Shown: in pieces, positions 1-12,865 of the stretch
Layout of the letters: each line of letters opens with the position of its first letter
Numbering within the stretch: the stretch's first letter is position 1
Assembly (NCBI GenBank): GCA_037074765.1
Contig: JBAMDO010000580.1
Span: 930,001-994,000, forward strand
Direction: 5' to 3'
DNA from: Mansonella perstans
Lineage: Eukaryota; Nematoda; Chromadorea; Rhabditida; Onchocercidae
DNA length: 64,000 bases
Notes under the pieces: model-generated
Database searches by the model: none
The model's input: the letters and a program-made list of their open reading frames with translations, nothing else
What the model was told of the DNA's origin: nothing
Translations under genes and position numbers: made by a program

Positions 1-1207
1 CCAAAGTTGGCGATTGGTAAAGATTTGATATCCCCTTACTACTTACCAGTAATACACTTTAGAAATAGTTTTTATCGAAAATTGTTCAAATATTTCTGAA
101 GCTTAAAAAATATATTTTTGTGTCTAATCGCCTCGAGTAAAAAATATTCTAGATATTGTGCAAGGAGAATATGGTGACCGAGTCATTCCGCAGATTGAGA
201 ATCTTATTCTGGAGGCATACAATCCTTTAATTGTTTTGCGTTTCATTGCACTTCAGTGTATGGTTGTTGGTGGTTTTAGGAACGCTACTATTAGTGCGTA
301 TGAGCGGCTTTTCATCCAGGTATTTAATATGCACTTATATCATTTAATGTTCAGCAAGTTTCAGTGAACGTCATATACTTAGTGAAAAGAATATCTTGAT
401 GATGGTAAAATTATTATCCAGTATGTTTGTTTTAGAGCTATGGTGGATATTACATATCATTGTGGATAAAATTGCAAATAGTAGGACTTTTGTGGGAAAG
501 AAACAGCAAAATAAAAGTGAGTGCTTTAGATAAAATAAAACTGAAGAAGGTTTGTCATTTTATCTCACATTTACATCTCACACGACAATAATAAAATTGC
601 ACAATTTTCAGTGCGAATATGCTCCATATGATTTCCAAACAGCATGTAACCGAATGTCATGTTTTGTCGATGAAGAGCACAGTGTAAGTTGTCAATATAA
701 AGTCTACGATGTGAAGATATAAAAATTTTCAAAAAAAAAACACAGCAAAGAACAAAAATAATCGTGTTATAGTTGGTATGTTTAATCTTTGAACTGCAAA
801 GCTTCATGTAAAATTAAGACATTTTCAAAACAAAATATGTTTTTATAATGCCAACTCGTACATATCTGCTAATTGATCAAACTTTTCTAAGCTACTCCAG
901 TTTTGCCAACTCTATATTGATTAAGGCATATGGGACGACAGCATATCCTTATAATGGTTATATACCCTTAATTGTTCGATATATCGAAACCGGTGTCCGA
1001 AACAGTTGGCGAGACTGGACAACAATTCTGAGCGATAATCGTTTAACTGTTGGCCACAATGCTTATTCCATCATTTTCATTATTGGTGGTATCACACAAG
1101 CTGAATTGGCATGCCTCAGGAAAACGTGTTTTTCACATAAATTGCTAATCATTTCAAGTGCAATAATAACGAGTAATAAGTTGATTAGCTCTATACATAA
1201 TAGTTAA
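1..1207 (+). CDS. VPS33B-like Sec1/Munc18 vesicle-tethering protein (3' part)
   Basis: This is the C-terminal part of a Sec1/Munc18 protein of the VPS33 family. These proteins bind SNAREs and, in the VPS33B branch, pair with VIPAS39 in endosome-to-lysosome traffic. Exons that keep one frame: 1-16, 153-319, 436-549, 612-683, 926-1207 (TAA 1205). The third could instead stop at 516 (AAA|GTGAGT), also in phase. Seen: the helical part with a run PQIENL then LIVLRFIALQC, then SYGGYY...VGLL, then YNGYIPLIVRYIE and the closing strand FIIGGITQAELACLR followed by SSAIITSNKLI. The final motif resembles the VPS33B ending (TTAVTNSARLMEAM type) more than VPS33A. The gene runs off the left edge, so the SNARE-binding N-terminal half is missing. 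An AATAAA lies at 1258. Family is firm; the B rather than A assignment is an inference from the C-terminus. Confidence 0.85.
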
Positions 1208-1257
1208 TTTATTTGTTGTGCTATAAGTGTATGCATAGAAAGTGTCTTTCTCCAAAA

Positions 1258-1263
1258 AATAAA
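1258..1263 (+). terminator. Polyadenylation signal AATAAA of the VPS33B-like gene
   Basis: A canonical AATAAA hexamer lies 50 bases past the stop codon of the VPS33B-like gene, a normal distance for a nematode 3' UTR. In DNA this AT-rich such hexamers also arise by chance; position is the only support. Confidence 0.45.
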
Positions 1264-1639
1264 AAATTGTAGAATTTATCTGGAAGGAAACATTTGACTG
1301 AATATGAATGGCGATATGGATTTTGAATATTCATTGCAAAAAAACTTAGTACCAACTCATTGCAGCATTTCGGTATAAAAGATAGAGATGAAAGTTGGAG
1401 AAAGAGGAGATAAGCTAAAGACGAAGCAGACTCAGGTTCCTTAAATACATTCTGAATGTTTATTTTCAAAAGACAAAAAGTTAACTTGAATTTGAAAACT
1501 ACAAATCACTAGCAAGTAACAGGAGCAATCGAACTTCTTCCTTCCATGAAGATCAGCGAACGATGTTGCATATGGAAAATTTGCATAATGTTTACTGTCA
1601 AACTAATGAAAAGAGTTAACTTTTTCCAGGAAATTTCAT

Positions 1640-3420
1640 TTTTCAGAGAGATGGTTAAGTATGCAGGTCGCATTCAAAAAGTAGGGTTTTAAAGACGTTT
1701 GATAAAAAATAAATTTGCCATCCGACAGATGTGGAATATGAAGTTGATCTGAATCAACTGGAACCTTTATAGAAACACGGAAATATAACAAGAAAAGTGG
1801 AACAACTGATAGCAGATATGACACGACAACTTGTCGCAAATGCCAACGAGGAAGATGTTGAGGTCGAAGTGAAAATCTCATTTGGGAAATTTGTCGGCAA
1901 TCCAAAAAATGCAGCTAGTCAAGAGTTAGTTCAACATTAGTATTTTGAAATTTGGAGCACTTTCGAAATCGTGTGAAAAACATACTTTCGTAGTTCGTAT
2001 GCGCTTTATCGATTTGTTAGTGAACCGAACAACTACCTGCATTATTTGGAACAATCAGTTTAAGGTCTGAATGATTGGATGATCTGTTCAAAAGCGGTCT
2101 AATTACAAAGATTTTTTGATTTTCCAAATTTTCGTAAATTACAGCTTCTGTAGTGAAGAAATGAAAATGGTATTAATTTTAAAATGTTTTTAGGACATGC
2201 AATTTTTTTGTGATATATAGTTTTTCAGTTCAGTGAACAAAAACTTTTGCCCAATGCGAAGAATTTCCGGTTTCTTTGACACCACTGTAACTGTAGATGG
2301 CAAGTTTAATGCAGTACTTCATTTTTGATTAACAAACATACAGATCCCCAAGTATGAAAAACCTCCAGATGCATGAAGCAAAACTTATTTTATTTTGCAA
2401 GTTAGATAGCCCCGAACCATCATCAATGAGCTACGGAGGATCCAGTACCAGTCCTTATTCGTCATCACCAATCCAGCAAATCATAACCGCAAAAAACGAA
2501 GCAACATTGTAGGCTGTTTTTCGTTGAGATTTTTCAACATTTTTTTTAAAATAAAATGTGCTTTACATTTTGCCAGGACAGGCGATATTATTATGAATCC
2601 CAAAGATTAATTTTGAATGTCATATACAACTTTTAACATTTATATCGAAATCTTTACTATGAAATGATCATTCAGTCATTCTGCGATTTAATAATTTATC
2701 ATTTTTCTCTGTTTTCCTAATAGTTACCTATCCAAAACGGATTCATTAACAGATGTAATTTAGTGCTTACGTCTTACAATTGTCCAATTTCGCTGATAGT
2801 CCGGTTGAAGCCTATCAAAAACCGCTAAAAAAGTAAGACAGATAATTGGAATTACTTCAGAAACGGAGAGATCGAAAAGAAAAGACAGTCAGCAAAGAAA
2901 TCAACATCGTTGGATATTGTCACATTCGGTGGATTTGTAGGATAAACAACAAGATGTTTCCATTCCAACTCCTTTAACCTTTCAATCTAACAACATTTTA
3001 AGAAAAATACTAACAAAGGACCAGTTTGCAAAGTATGCCCTTAAAACATGGAATAAACGCATAAGCAGCAGCCTCAGCTCCCCATCAACTGCTTAATAGA
3101 TGAAAGGTCATATTGCATACATGACACTAACTCCTACCTAAAATCAGATATATACATTCCTTCACCATTTGGAATACAAATTATTCCCTTTCGAGTTTTT
3201 ACAAAAGCTGCAAGTAACTGAATTAGGATTTGTCACATCTTAGATACTTAGATGAAGAATGCAAAAATCTATGAGACTGCAAATATACCTGTTCACTATC
3301 CTGGACAGATAATTGATACTGTGATGCACGCCGTTTATGGGAAGGGAAAGATGATAATGAAGATAACGAGTAAAAGTAAAGAAGCTAAAAGAGTTAAGGC
3401 CATGTATACAAACTAAACAA
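1640..3420 (+). pseudogene. Broken coding remnants, unrecognised
   Basis: Between the VPS33B-like stop and the end of the kinase gene, the + strand holds a series of coding-like stretches that no splice model joins. Examples: 1722-1937, a frame containing VEYEVDLNQLEPL, then TAG, then KVEQLIADMTRQLVANANEE and VEVKISFGKFVG; about 2407-2512, a Ser/Pro-rich frame (SPEPSSMSYGGSSTSPYSSS); about 2850-3095, a frame with an internal TAG at 2937-2939 that continues as DVSIPTPLTFQSNN and ends KTWNKRISSSLSSPSTA; 3058-3222, an overlapping frame with SDIYIPSPFGIQIIPF; and 3252-3416, a 54-codon ATG frame. In-frame TAG codons and frame changes suggest a decayed gene. I do not recognise the protein. It could also be several small exons of a real gene whose introns I failed to place. 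Confidence 0.35.
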
Positions 3421-3675
3421 ATAATTTCAATATATAGGAATGGTAAACTAGCAACAAAAAATATAAAAGGATCAGAAAGAACAAAGCAGAAAGCATGTTG
3501 CACATCGGAAATTTGTATATTTATGATAGACTAACTGTATGCATTCAGCAATGACAACATAACAACTGCAAAATCTGTAATGCTCAGCATTAAAAAATTA
3601 CAAGAAAGATAGAAGGTATCGAAACTTCTTAGCTTTTAAAAGCGGGAACAAACTTCGTAACTTCACCGGTATTAT

Positions 3676-6600
3676 TCAATAATCCGTCTCATCACTCCTT
3701 AGACATCTTGCCAGTGGCGAGGAAGGTGGTTGTGAAGATTTCTAAAGAACGATATTTCGTATTTTTTAAAAACAATCATGAATATCATAAAAATTAATTC
3801 GAAACATATTCAGGATGTTAAGGCATAGATAAGGTGAATATATGACATTGAATGATTTTTATGAAAAGAATTCCTTGAAAGTAAAAATAAATTTAGAAAA
3901 TTTTACTTGGCCACGAGGGCGGAAAAGTTCGTGTTTCGCAAGCTCGAAAACATCTGCTCGCTCCTCTTTTCGGTATTGTAGACAACGACGAATAAAATCC
4001 TGAAAACACTGAATGGAAAATCTGTAAAATCCAGTTGTGATTTCAAACAACTCCAGCATTGCAAAAAGTAAAATCAGCAATTTAACTTGAATAACTTGAA
4101 CAGACAAACCTCCGTAAAGGAAAAGTATCAATATTATAAATCGATAGCATGAATCATGACAGGAAAATTTTGAAGAAACTTTTAAAAGAAACTCCCATCT
4201 CTAAAAACTCCTCATTCTGGGAAAGTATCGGAAGTTTGCAAAAAACACACTGTTGAAACAGTGCGAGTGTAGAGAATACGTGAGATAATCTTACCTGCGC
4301 TGCCGAACTGACTACTGGTTTGGGAGGAAAAGTGACTTCGGTAGCTTTTAGAATAGTGTTTTCTTCCAGAATTTTCTGTTGAGTTTGTTCGTGTCCAAAT
4401 GGCTACAAAAATTTGTATATGAGTGTGCGTGGTGTATCGCGCCGAAAACGCTAGAAAGCATAAAACATGACATAAGCAATTTATAAAAAAACTTACTCGC
4501 CTGCCATACAGGCATTGATAAAATATGACACCAACACTCCAAACGTCCACTTTTGAGCTTATCTTTGGGGGATTGTGACCAACAACAAAAGTTTCAGGAG
4601 GAAGATACCTGCAAACATACAAAACGGAAATGTCAGAACAAACGGTTAGCAAATTCCAGTTTATGATTACAAGAAATGTTTTCATCAGGTAAGAAATTAA
4701 CTTTTCAACAGCTGAATGGGGCTGTTTTAAGTTAATCTTACAGAATTTAATTTTTCATCAAAACTGATGGGGAAATTTTCATCTTACAGATATCATAAAA
4801 GTTTTTCAAGATGTACGAAAAAACAAACTAAATAAAAAGGAACAATGAAAAGTGGGAAAGTATGATCGGCTTATAAGGCTTTTACGAAAATAATTACATT
4901 ACATCAGCCACTAACCAGTATGTTCCAGCTCCTTGGGATGTGAGTTCAATAGAATCACCATCATCAGCATCTTCCATTATTTTACTTAAACCAAAATCAG
5001 TGATTTTTATTGCACCGCTTGTAGTACCCGACTGCAGCAGAATATTTGCTGGCTTCAAATCGTAATGAATTATCGGTGGACGTTTTTCTGATAAATAACG
5101 AAGTGCTGACACTACCTGAAATAATTTGAATGATTAAAGATGATTAAAAATGTTGTTCTTGAAATCCATCTCCCGGTTAGTTCAAATGCAGTATCTATGA
5201 GATTTGAGAAATTGACTACTTGGATATTGATTGCAAATCTGAACAAGGAAACAAAATCGTATGCCACCGTTAAAAGTCGATATCTGCTGAAGCAGTCATC
5301 TACGATGGACTACTATTCTTCCAATAAGAGTTCTTACTATAAATTTTGTGTGCTTATTATCTGCACATTTTTCAGAATTTTGTAAGAGAAAGTAGCAACC
5401 TGCATAATAATAGAACGTGCTTCCTTTTCTGGAATTTGCTTATTTTGCTTCAGATAAAAATCGAGATCATTACCATCACAGTACTCTAACACAGTACAGA
5501 AAGAATGATTATCGATTGTAAACAAGTCGAATAAGCGAACAATCCGTGGATGATCCAATGTCTTATGAATATCTTTTTCACGCATAGCATGTTTTACATA
5601 ATTTGCCTATAACTAGTTCGTTTAATAACAAAAAAAAAAAAAAAAAGAAAAAAAAAACGCCGTTTTCAAAGACACAAGAAAACATCAATCTCAATAACAA
5701 ATTTATTCCGCCTTTAAAGGTTTTTGCGAAAGCAAAAAAACAATATTTTATTTGAATTTTTGAGTTTTTATAAATGACTGACGCTGATAATAGATCTATT
5801 TCACCGTATCCATTCGAAAAAATGATTTTTTTTAAAAATTATTTCGAACTAATTTTAAAAAATTTGAGAATTAATTAAAATATAACCTTTTTATCTTCCT
5901 TCCATTCTTTATTTACATGATGTATTTTGCATGCCACATATCTGTTCTCATCCAGATCAAAAGCCCGCCAAACCTCGCTATAGAACAAATAAATATAAAC
6001 TGTGAAATCCAATAAAGTTTCGATTTTATAATACAATGATGGGTGGGAACGATGATATATAGAAGTGCCGCTGCTGTGCAGCAGAAGATATTGCATATGA
6101 TGGATTAATTTCAACTCTAAGCAGTTAACAACAAAACAGTCTATAAAATTCAATATAGAATTAAATAAACCACCTGAAACCACCTTTTCCAAGAAGCGAA
6201 AGTAAAAGATAGCGCTTATTGAGCAACTCGTGATCTTTATACCGACTTGATTCCTCATACTGAACCCGTTTTAATTCTCGAATATGCAGATTACGCTCTC
6301 TTTCCAAACGATCACGTTCAGCGATTAATTCTGCCTCCTCTTTTTTTAGATGTTCCTTAAACGAACACAAACTGATTTCAACTGTAAAAGAAGAAAATGA
6401 ATAAAAAAATGTAAAAAGCAATATTTTGTAATCTGCAACATAAATAAAAAATATTGAAGATAATGAAGTAAGTGTTAAACTTCTAAATAATTGACAAACA
6501 ACTCAAGTAAGAAGTCAGTTCTGGAACATGCAAACATTTGTACTGATCTTCGAGAAGATTTAATCACTGTAACTTTCAGCTTCACTAAAATAAAAAAGAA

Positions 6601-9600
6601 TCAAAAGTACTTCAAACAATGTGATTCTCCAAAGGTTCTTTCGTAAGCACGCTTTGCTTAGGTCGAACGGAAACACAATTACGCAAAACGCCAAGAAATA
6701 ACCAAGTTACCTTACGCAAACGATAAATTTCTTCTTGCTCCAAATACTCTTGCAAAGTTAATTCTTTCGGCAATTCTGGCTTTGCAAACAATTCATCAGT
6801 GAGTGAAACAGAACCTGATCCTGCTGAAGTAGACGGAACCATACCATCTGAACCAATTGACAGTGCTCTGAAAACTGATGACCGAAATTTTTCACATGAA
6901 GTACAACGGCGAAATCTGTTCAAGAATAAATCTTTTTCCTCAGAACGAAGATGAATGAATGTGTTCTCAAGTTATTCACTGTTAAGGTGTGTGTCAGACT
7001 AAAAGCTCATATTTTCTATCAGTGATTTATTATACATATACTCTACATTTTAAGCTTAAATTTATAAATGGAATTTCAAATTTCAGTTTTAATCAAAAAT
7101 ACGTATTTCTTTTTTTCCGAAAGCAGAAGGGAAAGTAAAAAAAAACAGAATCTAACTTTGACATTTAATTCACTCAAAATATCAGTGTTTAAGATGCACC
7201 TAGGATTCCAAAATAAAACCATGGAGTAATTGAAATAATTTCTACTAGACTGGAAATTCCTTAGCTCTATACCTTTTTAAATCTCGAGCATTTCCGGTTG
7301 GTTTTCTTTTTCGAAGATTCTGCGAAGCATTAATTATCTCATTTCTTTCATTTGCAATCCTCTGTTGCGCTTTATTAATTTCTTCGAATGCCCAACCATC
7401 AGCCCACATTTCACGAAACTCTTCTCGGTGACGAGTTGGCTTGAACTGCCCAATACGTAAGCAATCCTCCATACATTTCGCTTTCGCCTGAAAATCGTCC
7501 TACAGTATAACAGCTACAAATTCTTCAATGCTGAAATATTCGAAATCAACGATAAACCCCCAGAAATCGTATCACGGTTTTATCTTATAGCTTAATTCAA
7601 TAATAAAAAATGCACAGCACAAAACATCAAAAAGTAGTTATAATAATACACATACCAATAATATGCTTTTCTGCTCAAGAAAACACATCGTAAAACTTTC
7701 AACTGAAAAAATGTACCAATTACAAATAAAAAGAGACGCACCTGTTTTCTTTCCATAGTACTTTGATCAATCAACAATTTTCTTATGGTTTCTTTGCATG
7801 TATCCATGGATCGGTCTCTTTTGATAATCTGCTGCTTCAATTCTTCAATCGTCCTTCTCATATCCTCAATTATGCTATCTTTTTTTGAGAGCTCAGAACG
7901 CATTTCTGCCGCATCAATTAAAGATAATTCATCGGTTTGCGCCTGAAATGAAATGAGATAAATATAAAATTATTTGTAATAAAAAAAAAGCGATATAAAA
8001 TAATGAAGAATCTGCCTATCAAAAAAAAGACACCATGGATGTTAGCTTAAACTTGAGGATGATCTTAAATTAAGAAAAAAATAAACACCTGAGAATCCAT
8101 TCGAGGTCTGCACATCAATGTTTGCGGTGGGCTTTGGCTCTGGCTTGAATCACTCGAATTGAAAATAGTCAAATGAATATTCGGCCTGGTGTTGTTTGAT
8201 GGAGAAACAGATGTAATGATTGCACACTTGAAAAATAACAAAATGAATAAAAAATCGGAATTACAAAATCCCGTTTTTTTGGAAAATAAATTTTGCTGTT
8301 TCCATTAACGTTGTATACAGAATCGAATACGGACGTGATGTTTCCATTTTATGAAAAATAACGTTGTAGCGTTTGCAGTAACATAAATAACCTGATACGG
8401 AAAACTGTGCAACGACAGTGGTAAATCCCGTACTTTCTACACTGCAGATGCAAAATCAAAAAAAAAATTTTAAAAATATGAATGATCTTGAGTGGAAAAT
8501 CATACATAAGCAGATGTATGCTCAAATTCCAACAAATCGGTAGATGGCCTAACAACCTCAAGAAAGCTAGTAAACAAGTCTGATGTTTGATTTAACTATC
8601 AGATAAAAAAATTTCCTGAGCACTAACGGTTAACATGTATTGCATGCTAATCACGTTTCTGTGGACCACAAACACAGTCATCAAAACATGATAAAGTGTT
8701 AAGAATTTTAATACTATATAATCACCGATTAAGTTCAATGATTTTGGAAAGGATATGCAAAAAAAATAAAGGGAAAAAACCTGGACGCTGTTTTGAAATA
8801 AGACTTCATCATGCATTACTTTTGCAACTTACCTTTATTTTTTACAAAGATGCGGAAGACTAAAAGCAAGAATCTTGATGAAGAACAATCAATGCACACG
8901 TTTATGATGTTTTACAGAATGAGAAAGAAACATACGTAGTCACCACTCGAACTGTCGCCGTTCGCGTGAGAAGCATTTACTTGACGCTTCGGGCTAGAAC
9001 CAACTCCCATGTTCTGAAAAACTATATAATTGAATGAATTTTCTAACATTTATCAAGTTGAAAAATCAGCGTTTCTTACGTTATATGCATTAACTAAATG
9101 ACAAACGGTTCGCAGTTCTGAATAACAAAAGATTTAAAATAATTCTGGGTCAGTCATTATCCCACCTATAATAAAAAAGTACCTTAAAACATTCAGTAAT
9201 CTTCCGATCATTTTTGGGTGGATATCCATCATTTCTCCGCCTCTTTCGTGGTGGTTTTTGCTCAAAAGACTTCCCAACTTTAGCATAATTACCCTTCTCG
9301 GAAGTTTCTGGCTCACGATCGGATACCGAACCCGTGCTGCTTACATTAGACAATTCACTAGCGACTGATACTGGTAGACTGGAACCCGCAATTGCAACTG
9401 ACGTAGGCACTAGTGGTGTCGTTACCTGTGTCTGAATAATTTCCCCCAGGTCCATCTGAAAACACTGTGAAAAAAATTTGGAAGAGAACAACAAATCAAC
9501 TTAAAGATGAAAAGATTATCCCTGACTTAGCGCAAACAGTATTCGTGCAGCAGATAGTCAGAGGAATAATAGACTAACGGATCAGATATAATATGTGTTA

Positions 9601-10174
9601 GCACTGCCATCATGGAATAGAAAGTATTGGTAAGTCATGCAAAAATCAACACCAGATGATAGAAACAAACAAGTACAACACACCTTTTCTATAATCTTAG
9701 TGCTTAGCCTTTCCCTTTCATAAACAACTGGCAAAGAAAATGCAGTATCGGATTTACTGATTGTTGCGAATGTTTTGACCACGTCTGCTGAACTCTTTTT
9801 AAGTAGCTGCAACACAAGGAGAATAGAACTTAGTTCGCGTTTCTACAAAACTTTAAATGTTTAAAACTTAAACCATACAATTTAATGCAAATTTAAAATG
9901 CCGTGATGCTTTTGAGGTTAATAAGAAGTGGAACAGTGAATCGATAATTCATTGGATATATCACGGTGTGTCATTAACAAGAATTAGCCTCCTCTTCAAG
10001 TCTTAAATGTTCAAACAGATAGCAAAATACCTCCTCTGATGGTAAGGTTCTGTTCGCTTGCAGACCAGAATTAAATGCGCGTCTTTCAAGGTCAATTCTC
10101 GGTGGTTCACCAGCAGAAGTATCAAGATCTTCACACTGTACAATATCACCGGTAGCAGCCTTACCGCTGGTCAT
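3676..10174 (-). CDS. tlk-1: Tousled-like serine/threonine kinase (TLK), 16 exons, 795 aa
   Basis: Nuclear kinase that in other animals phosphorylates the histone chaperone ASF1 and supports chromatin assembly and chromosome segregation. Exons in coding order, all in phase: 10174-10031, 9806-9684, 9455-9183, 9013-8936, 8226-8089, 7942-7742, 7487-7273, 6867-6711, 6355-6174, 5977-5887, 5606-5400, 5115-4916, 4608-4497, 4402-4295, 3999-3907, 3741-3676. The N-terminal ~320 residues are low-complexity with a basic patch (PPRKRRR) followed by KITECFK. Coiled coil covers about 255-470. The kinase domain covers about 491-765: glycine loop LLGKGGF, lysine K521, HYDLKP (D622), DFG (643-645), then GAGTYWYLPPE. 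Length matches human TLK1/2 (about 770). An in-frame TGA precedes the chosen ATG. CATTTCAG ending at 10243 on this strand, 71 nt upstream, may be a trans-splice or 5'-UTR intron acceptor. Confidence 0.96.
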
Positions 10175-10802
10175 AACGAATCAACCAACTTCATAGCTTT
10201 TGTTATTGCCACTCTCCTGTTACATTTATAAATAGTACTTTCCTGAAATGTTTATTACTGATTAAAACAAAGACCTACTACAGTTCCACATGGTTGAACT
10301 GAAACATTGCATGAAACTGGATCTGCAAAATTCGCTTAAAATGTTTGGGAAATCATTGAGATATTGATAAAAGAAAATGCATGCTATTAAAATTAGATTT
10401 GACGAAATTTAGAATCATGTGTAGATGAAATGAAACAAAACAATAAATGAAAGGAAGGGAGTACATGAGAAATATCTCTCCTTCATAACTAATCAGTTTA
10501 CTGTTAAAAGTCTATTTAGGAATTCTTATATTAGCAGTAATCAGCAAATGAAATTTCGTCTGAATCAATGGCCAAAATGGATGGATGAGTTATATCATTA
10601 TGACCCATACCAGTTACCCGATCTGAATCAATTGTCAATGTGGGATGGTTAAAAGTATATCATTATGACCTATATCAGCTATCCAATTTTTTTTTCAAGC
10701 TTTCTTTGCACAGTTCATCATCATCAAGCCAAATAATAACAATGATCCTCACAACACAAATTATCGATTTTCTTGAAACACCTCGTGCTGTGATGTTAAC
10801 AG

Positions 10803-10827
10803 TGATGATGATGATGATGATAATGAC

Positions 10828-10864
<37 letters not shown>

Positions 10865-10882
10865 CTGATGATGATGACGATG
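10803..10882 (+). repeat. Imperfect GAT/ATG trinucleotide microsatellite
   Basis: About 80 bases of GATGAT repeats with a few TAA and GAC interruptions. It makes artificial poly-Met frames on the + strand and poly-Ile frames on the - strand; neither looks like a protein. Confidence 0.95.
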
Positions 10883-11001
10883 ACCGTGAGGACTATGAAA
10901 ATGCCGGTGACGACGACAACCACACTACCACACTATTATCATCCATTCCAATGCGCCACTCCTCCTGGTCTGTTTTGCGGCGTGATATGAGTATGTTATT
11001 T

Positions 11002-11022
11002 TATATATATATATATATATAT
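11002..11022. repeat. (TA)n microsatellite
   Basis: A run of about ten TA dinucleotides, self-complementary and probably length-variable. Confidence 0.9.
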
Positions 11023-11149
11023 GTAGATGATAGCACCTCCGATTACACTGCAAATGGCCATGCGCTTATAAATGCTTTCTTTAAGCATTGTTCCTTGAAA
11101 TGACGAATACAAAAACCATTTTTGCTATCTCTGATTGATACATCTAAGC

Positions 11150-11314
11150 ATAAAAAAACTGCACGATACCAGTAATTTCAGGACATAAAAATTGCACGAT
11201 ACCAGTAATTTCAGGACATAAAAATTGCACGATACCAATAATTTCAGGACATAAAAATTGCACGATACCAGTAATTTCAGGACATAAAAATTGCACAATG
11301 CCAACAATTTCAGG
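11150..11314 (+). repeat. 33-bp tandem repeat, five copies
   Basis: Exactly 165 bases made of five 33-base units with the core GCACGATACCAGTAATTTCA followed by GGACATAAAAATT. Middle units are nearly identical; the first and last carry several substitutions, as usual for array edges. Because 33 is a multiple of three, the reverse strand gives an open frame of 11-residue repeats (FYVLKLLVSCN). There is no start context, signal or homology that would make this a protein. Confidence 0.95.
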
Positions 11315-12046
11315 ATAATGCTACAATACAATAGGAGATGCAAGTAACTAACTACTCGTAAAAACTCCACTAATCAATAATTGTATCTCTTGATATTGTT
11401 AAAAGTACTACTAATGACAAAATTACAAATGACTTGAGCAATTTAACGATAATTCCCTGTAAAGTAATCACTAAAAAACAATAAATCATCATAAAGTCCT
11501 GAAAGTACATACTGAAAATGGATTGAAAAAAAGCGTACGTTGATTGCACGTAAAATTATATGTTGATTGTACGTAAGATTTTTCAGCTAATATATTGTAG
11601 AATGTTGTAGTATGTGAAAATAATGCTTTCTTATTGAGAGCAAATAATAATTGCTACTTTTAGCATATTTCTCATTCATTCTAGATATCTTGATACATTA
11701 TTGATATGCTATCCCGAGAAATCCAGGAAATTCAGTAATTAATTTTGTTAATTTTTAACAATCTTACAACAACAAACTAACACATTTTTAGAACGCAAAA
11801 GACGAACAGCAAACACGCGAATTCTTATAACAAAATGAGTGAGTGCCTTTGGTAGAAATGAAAAGGCGGCGCTATGCTGCAATTACGCGACATAAAGCGA
11901 CAATTGCAGTTGCTAGGCTCTACAATTACAGCACTTTATACAGCATTTGATCTGTTTGGCCTAGTGCCATTTTATTAGTAGTTGTAGTCGCGCTGCATTA
12001 TAATAGATAAAGTAGCAAAATGACCTGATTGTAGTATAGTGTAGTG

Positions 12047-12069
12047 TAGTAGTAGTAGTAGTAGTAGTT
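12047..12069 (+). repeat. (GTA)n microsatellite
   Basis: Seven to eight GTA/TAG units in a row inside non-coding DNA. Confidence 0.9.
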
Positions 12070-12271
12070 TAGTGTAGTTGTATTATATGCACTTTTAGAT
12101 GGACATACAATTATGCAGGAAAAGATCGCGCGCGGTTTTAAAGTGTATTTGCAGTTAAAAAAGAAAGGAAATGTCGCAGTATGCAGTGATTGATGCAGCA
12201 TAGAAGAGGAGAGGGGTCAGAAGGATAGTTATATAGAATGAATTGAATGGATGAGATGTCAATGTGATACA

Positions 12272-12297
12272 ATGATGATGATGATGATGATGATGAT
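12272..12297 (+). repeat. (GAT)n microsatellite
   Basis: A clean run of GAT trinucleotides of about 26 bases, a second one in this region. Confidence 0.9.
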
Positions 12298-12492
12298 CGT
12301 GGTAGAAAAAGAGACTGTTGAAAGTGTGATGAATATACAACAAAGTCAAATGATAGTTAGCTGAGAGGTCATAGGTCATCTACGTATATTCCTTTGTGTA
12401 TATTTAATGGTATGAGGGGGACCGAATTTATATGATTAGAGTGAGTTTATATGCACACAATACATAATTACAATTCTGATCTTAAAATTTGA

Positions 12493-12865
12493 ACATTACG
12501 TGAATGCACATTACGTGAATGCATATTACGTGAATACACATTACATGAATACACATTTCGTGAATGCAATTACGTCAATGCATATTGCATGAATGCATAT
12601 TACGTGAATACACATTACATGAATACACATTCCGTGAATGCAATTACGCGAATACACATTACGTGAATACACATTACGTGAATACACATTACATGAATAC
12701 ACATTTCGTGAATGCAATTACGTGAATGCATATTGCATGAATGCAATTACGTGAATACACATTACGTGAATACACATTACGTGAATGCAATTACGTGAAT
12801 GCATATTGCGTTGAATGGACATTGCATGAATGCACATTACGTGAATGCACATTGCATAGATGCAA
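12493..12865 (+). repeat. 15-bp minisatellite, about 25 copies
   Basis: About 373 bases built from a 15-base unit, consensus ACATTACGTGAATGC, with variants (ACATTACATGAATAC, ATATTGCATGAATGC, AATTACGTGAATGC with one base lost). The variants recur in the same order, so a higher-order unit has been duplicated inside the array. Many units keep the core TACGTGAA. No gene overlaps it. Confidence 0.95.

Noticed and set aside
3240..3503. Hydrophobic 87-codon - strand frame resembling membrane segments
   Set aside because: It is the antisense of a more coding-like 54-codon + strand frame at 3252-3416, and AT-rich DNA gives Phe/Ile/Leu frames by chance.
10640..10990. 116-codon + strand frame with a long run of methionines, and its antisense isoleucine-rich partner
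   Set aside because: Both are translations of the GAT/ATG microsatellite.
11125..11370. 81-codon - strand frame with 11-residue repeats
   Set aside because: Produced by the 33-bp array; no start context, domain or flanking exon.
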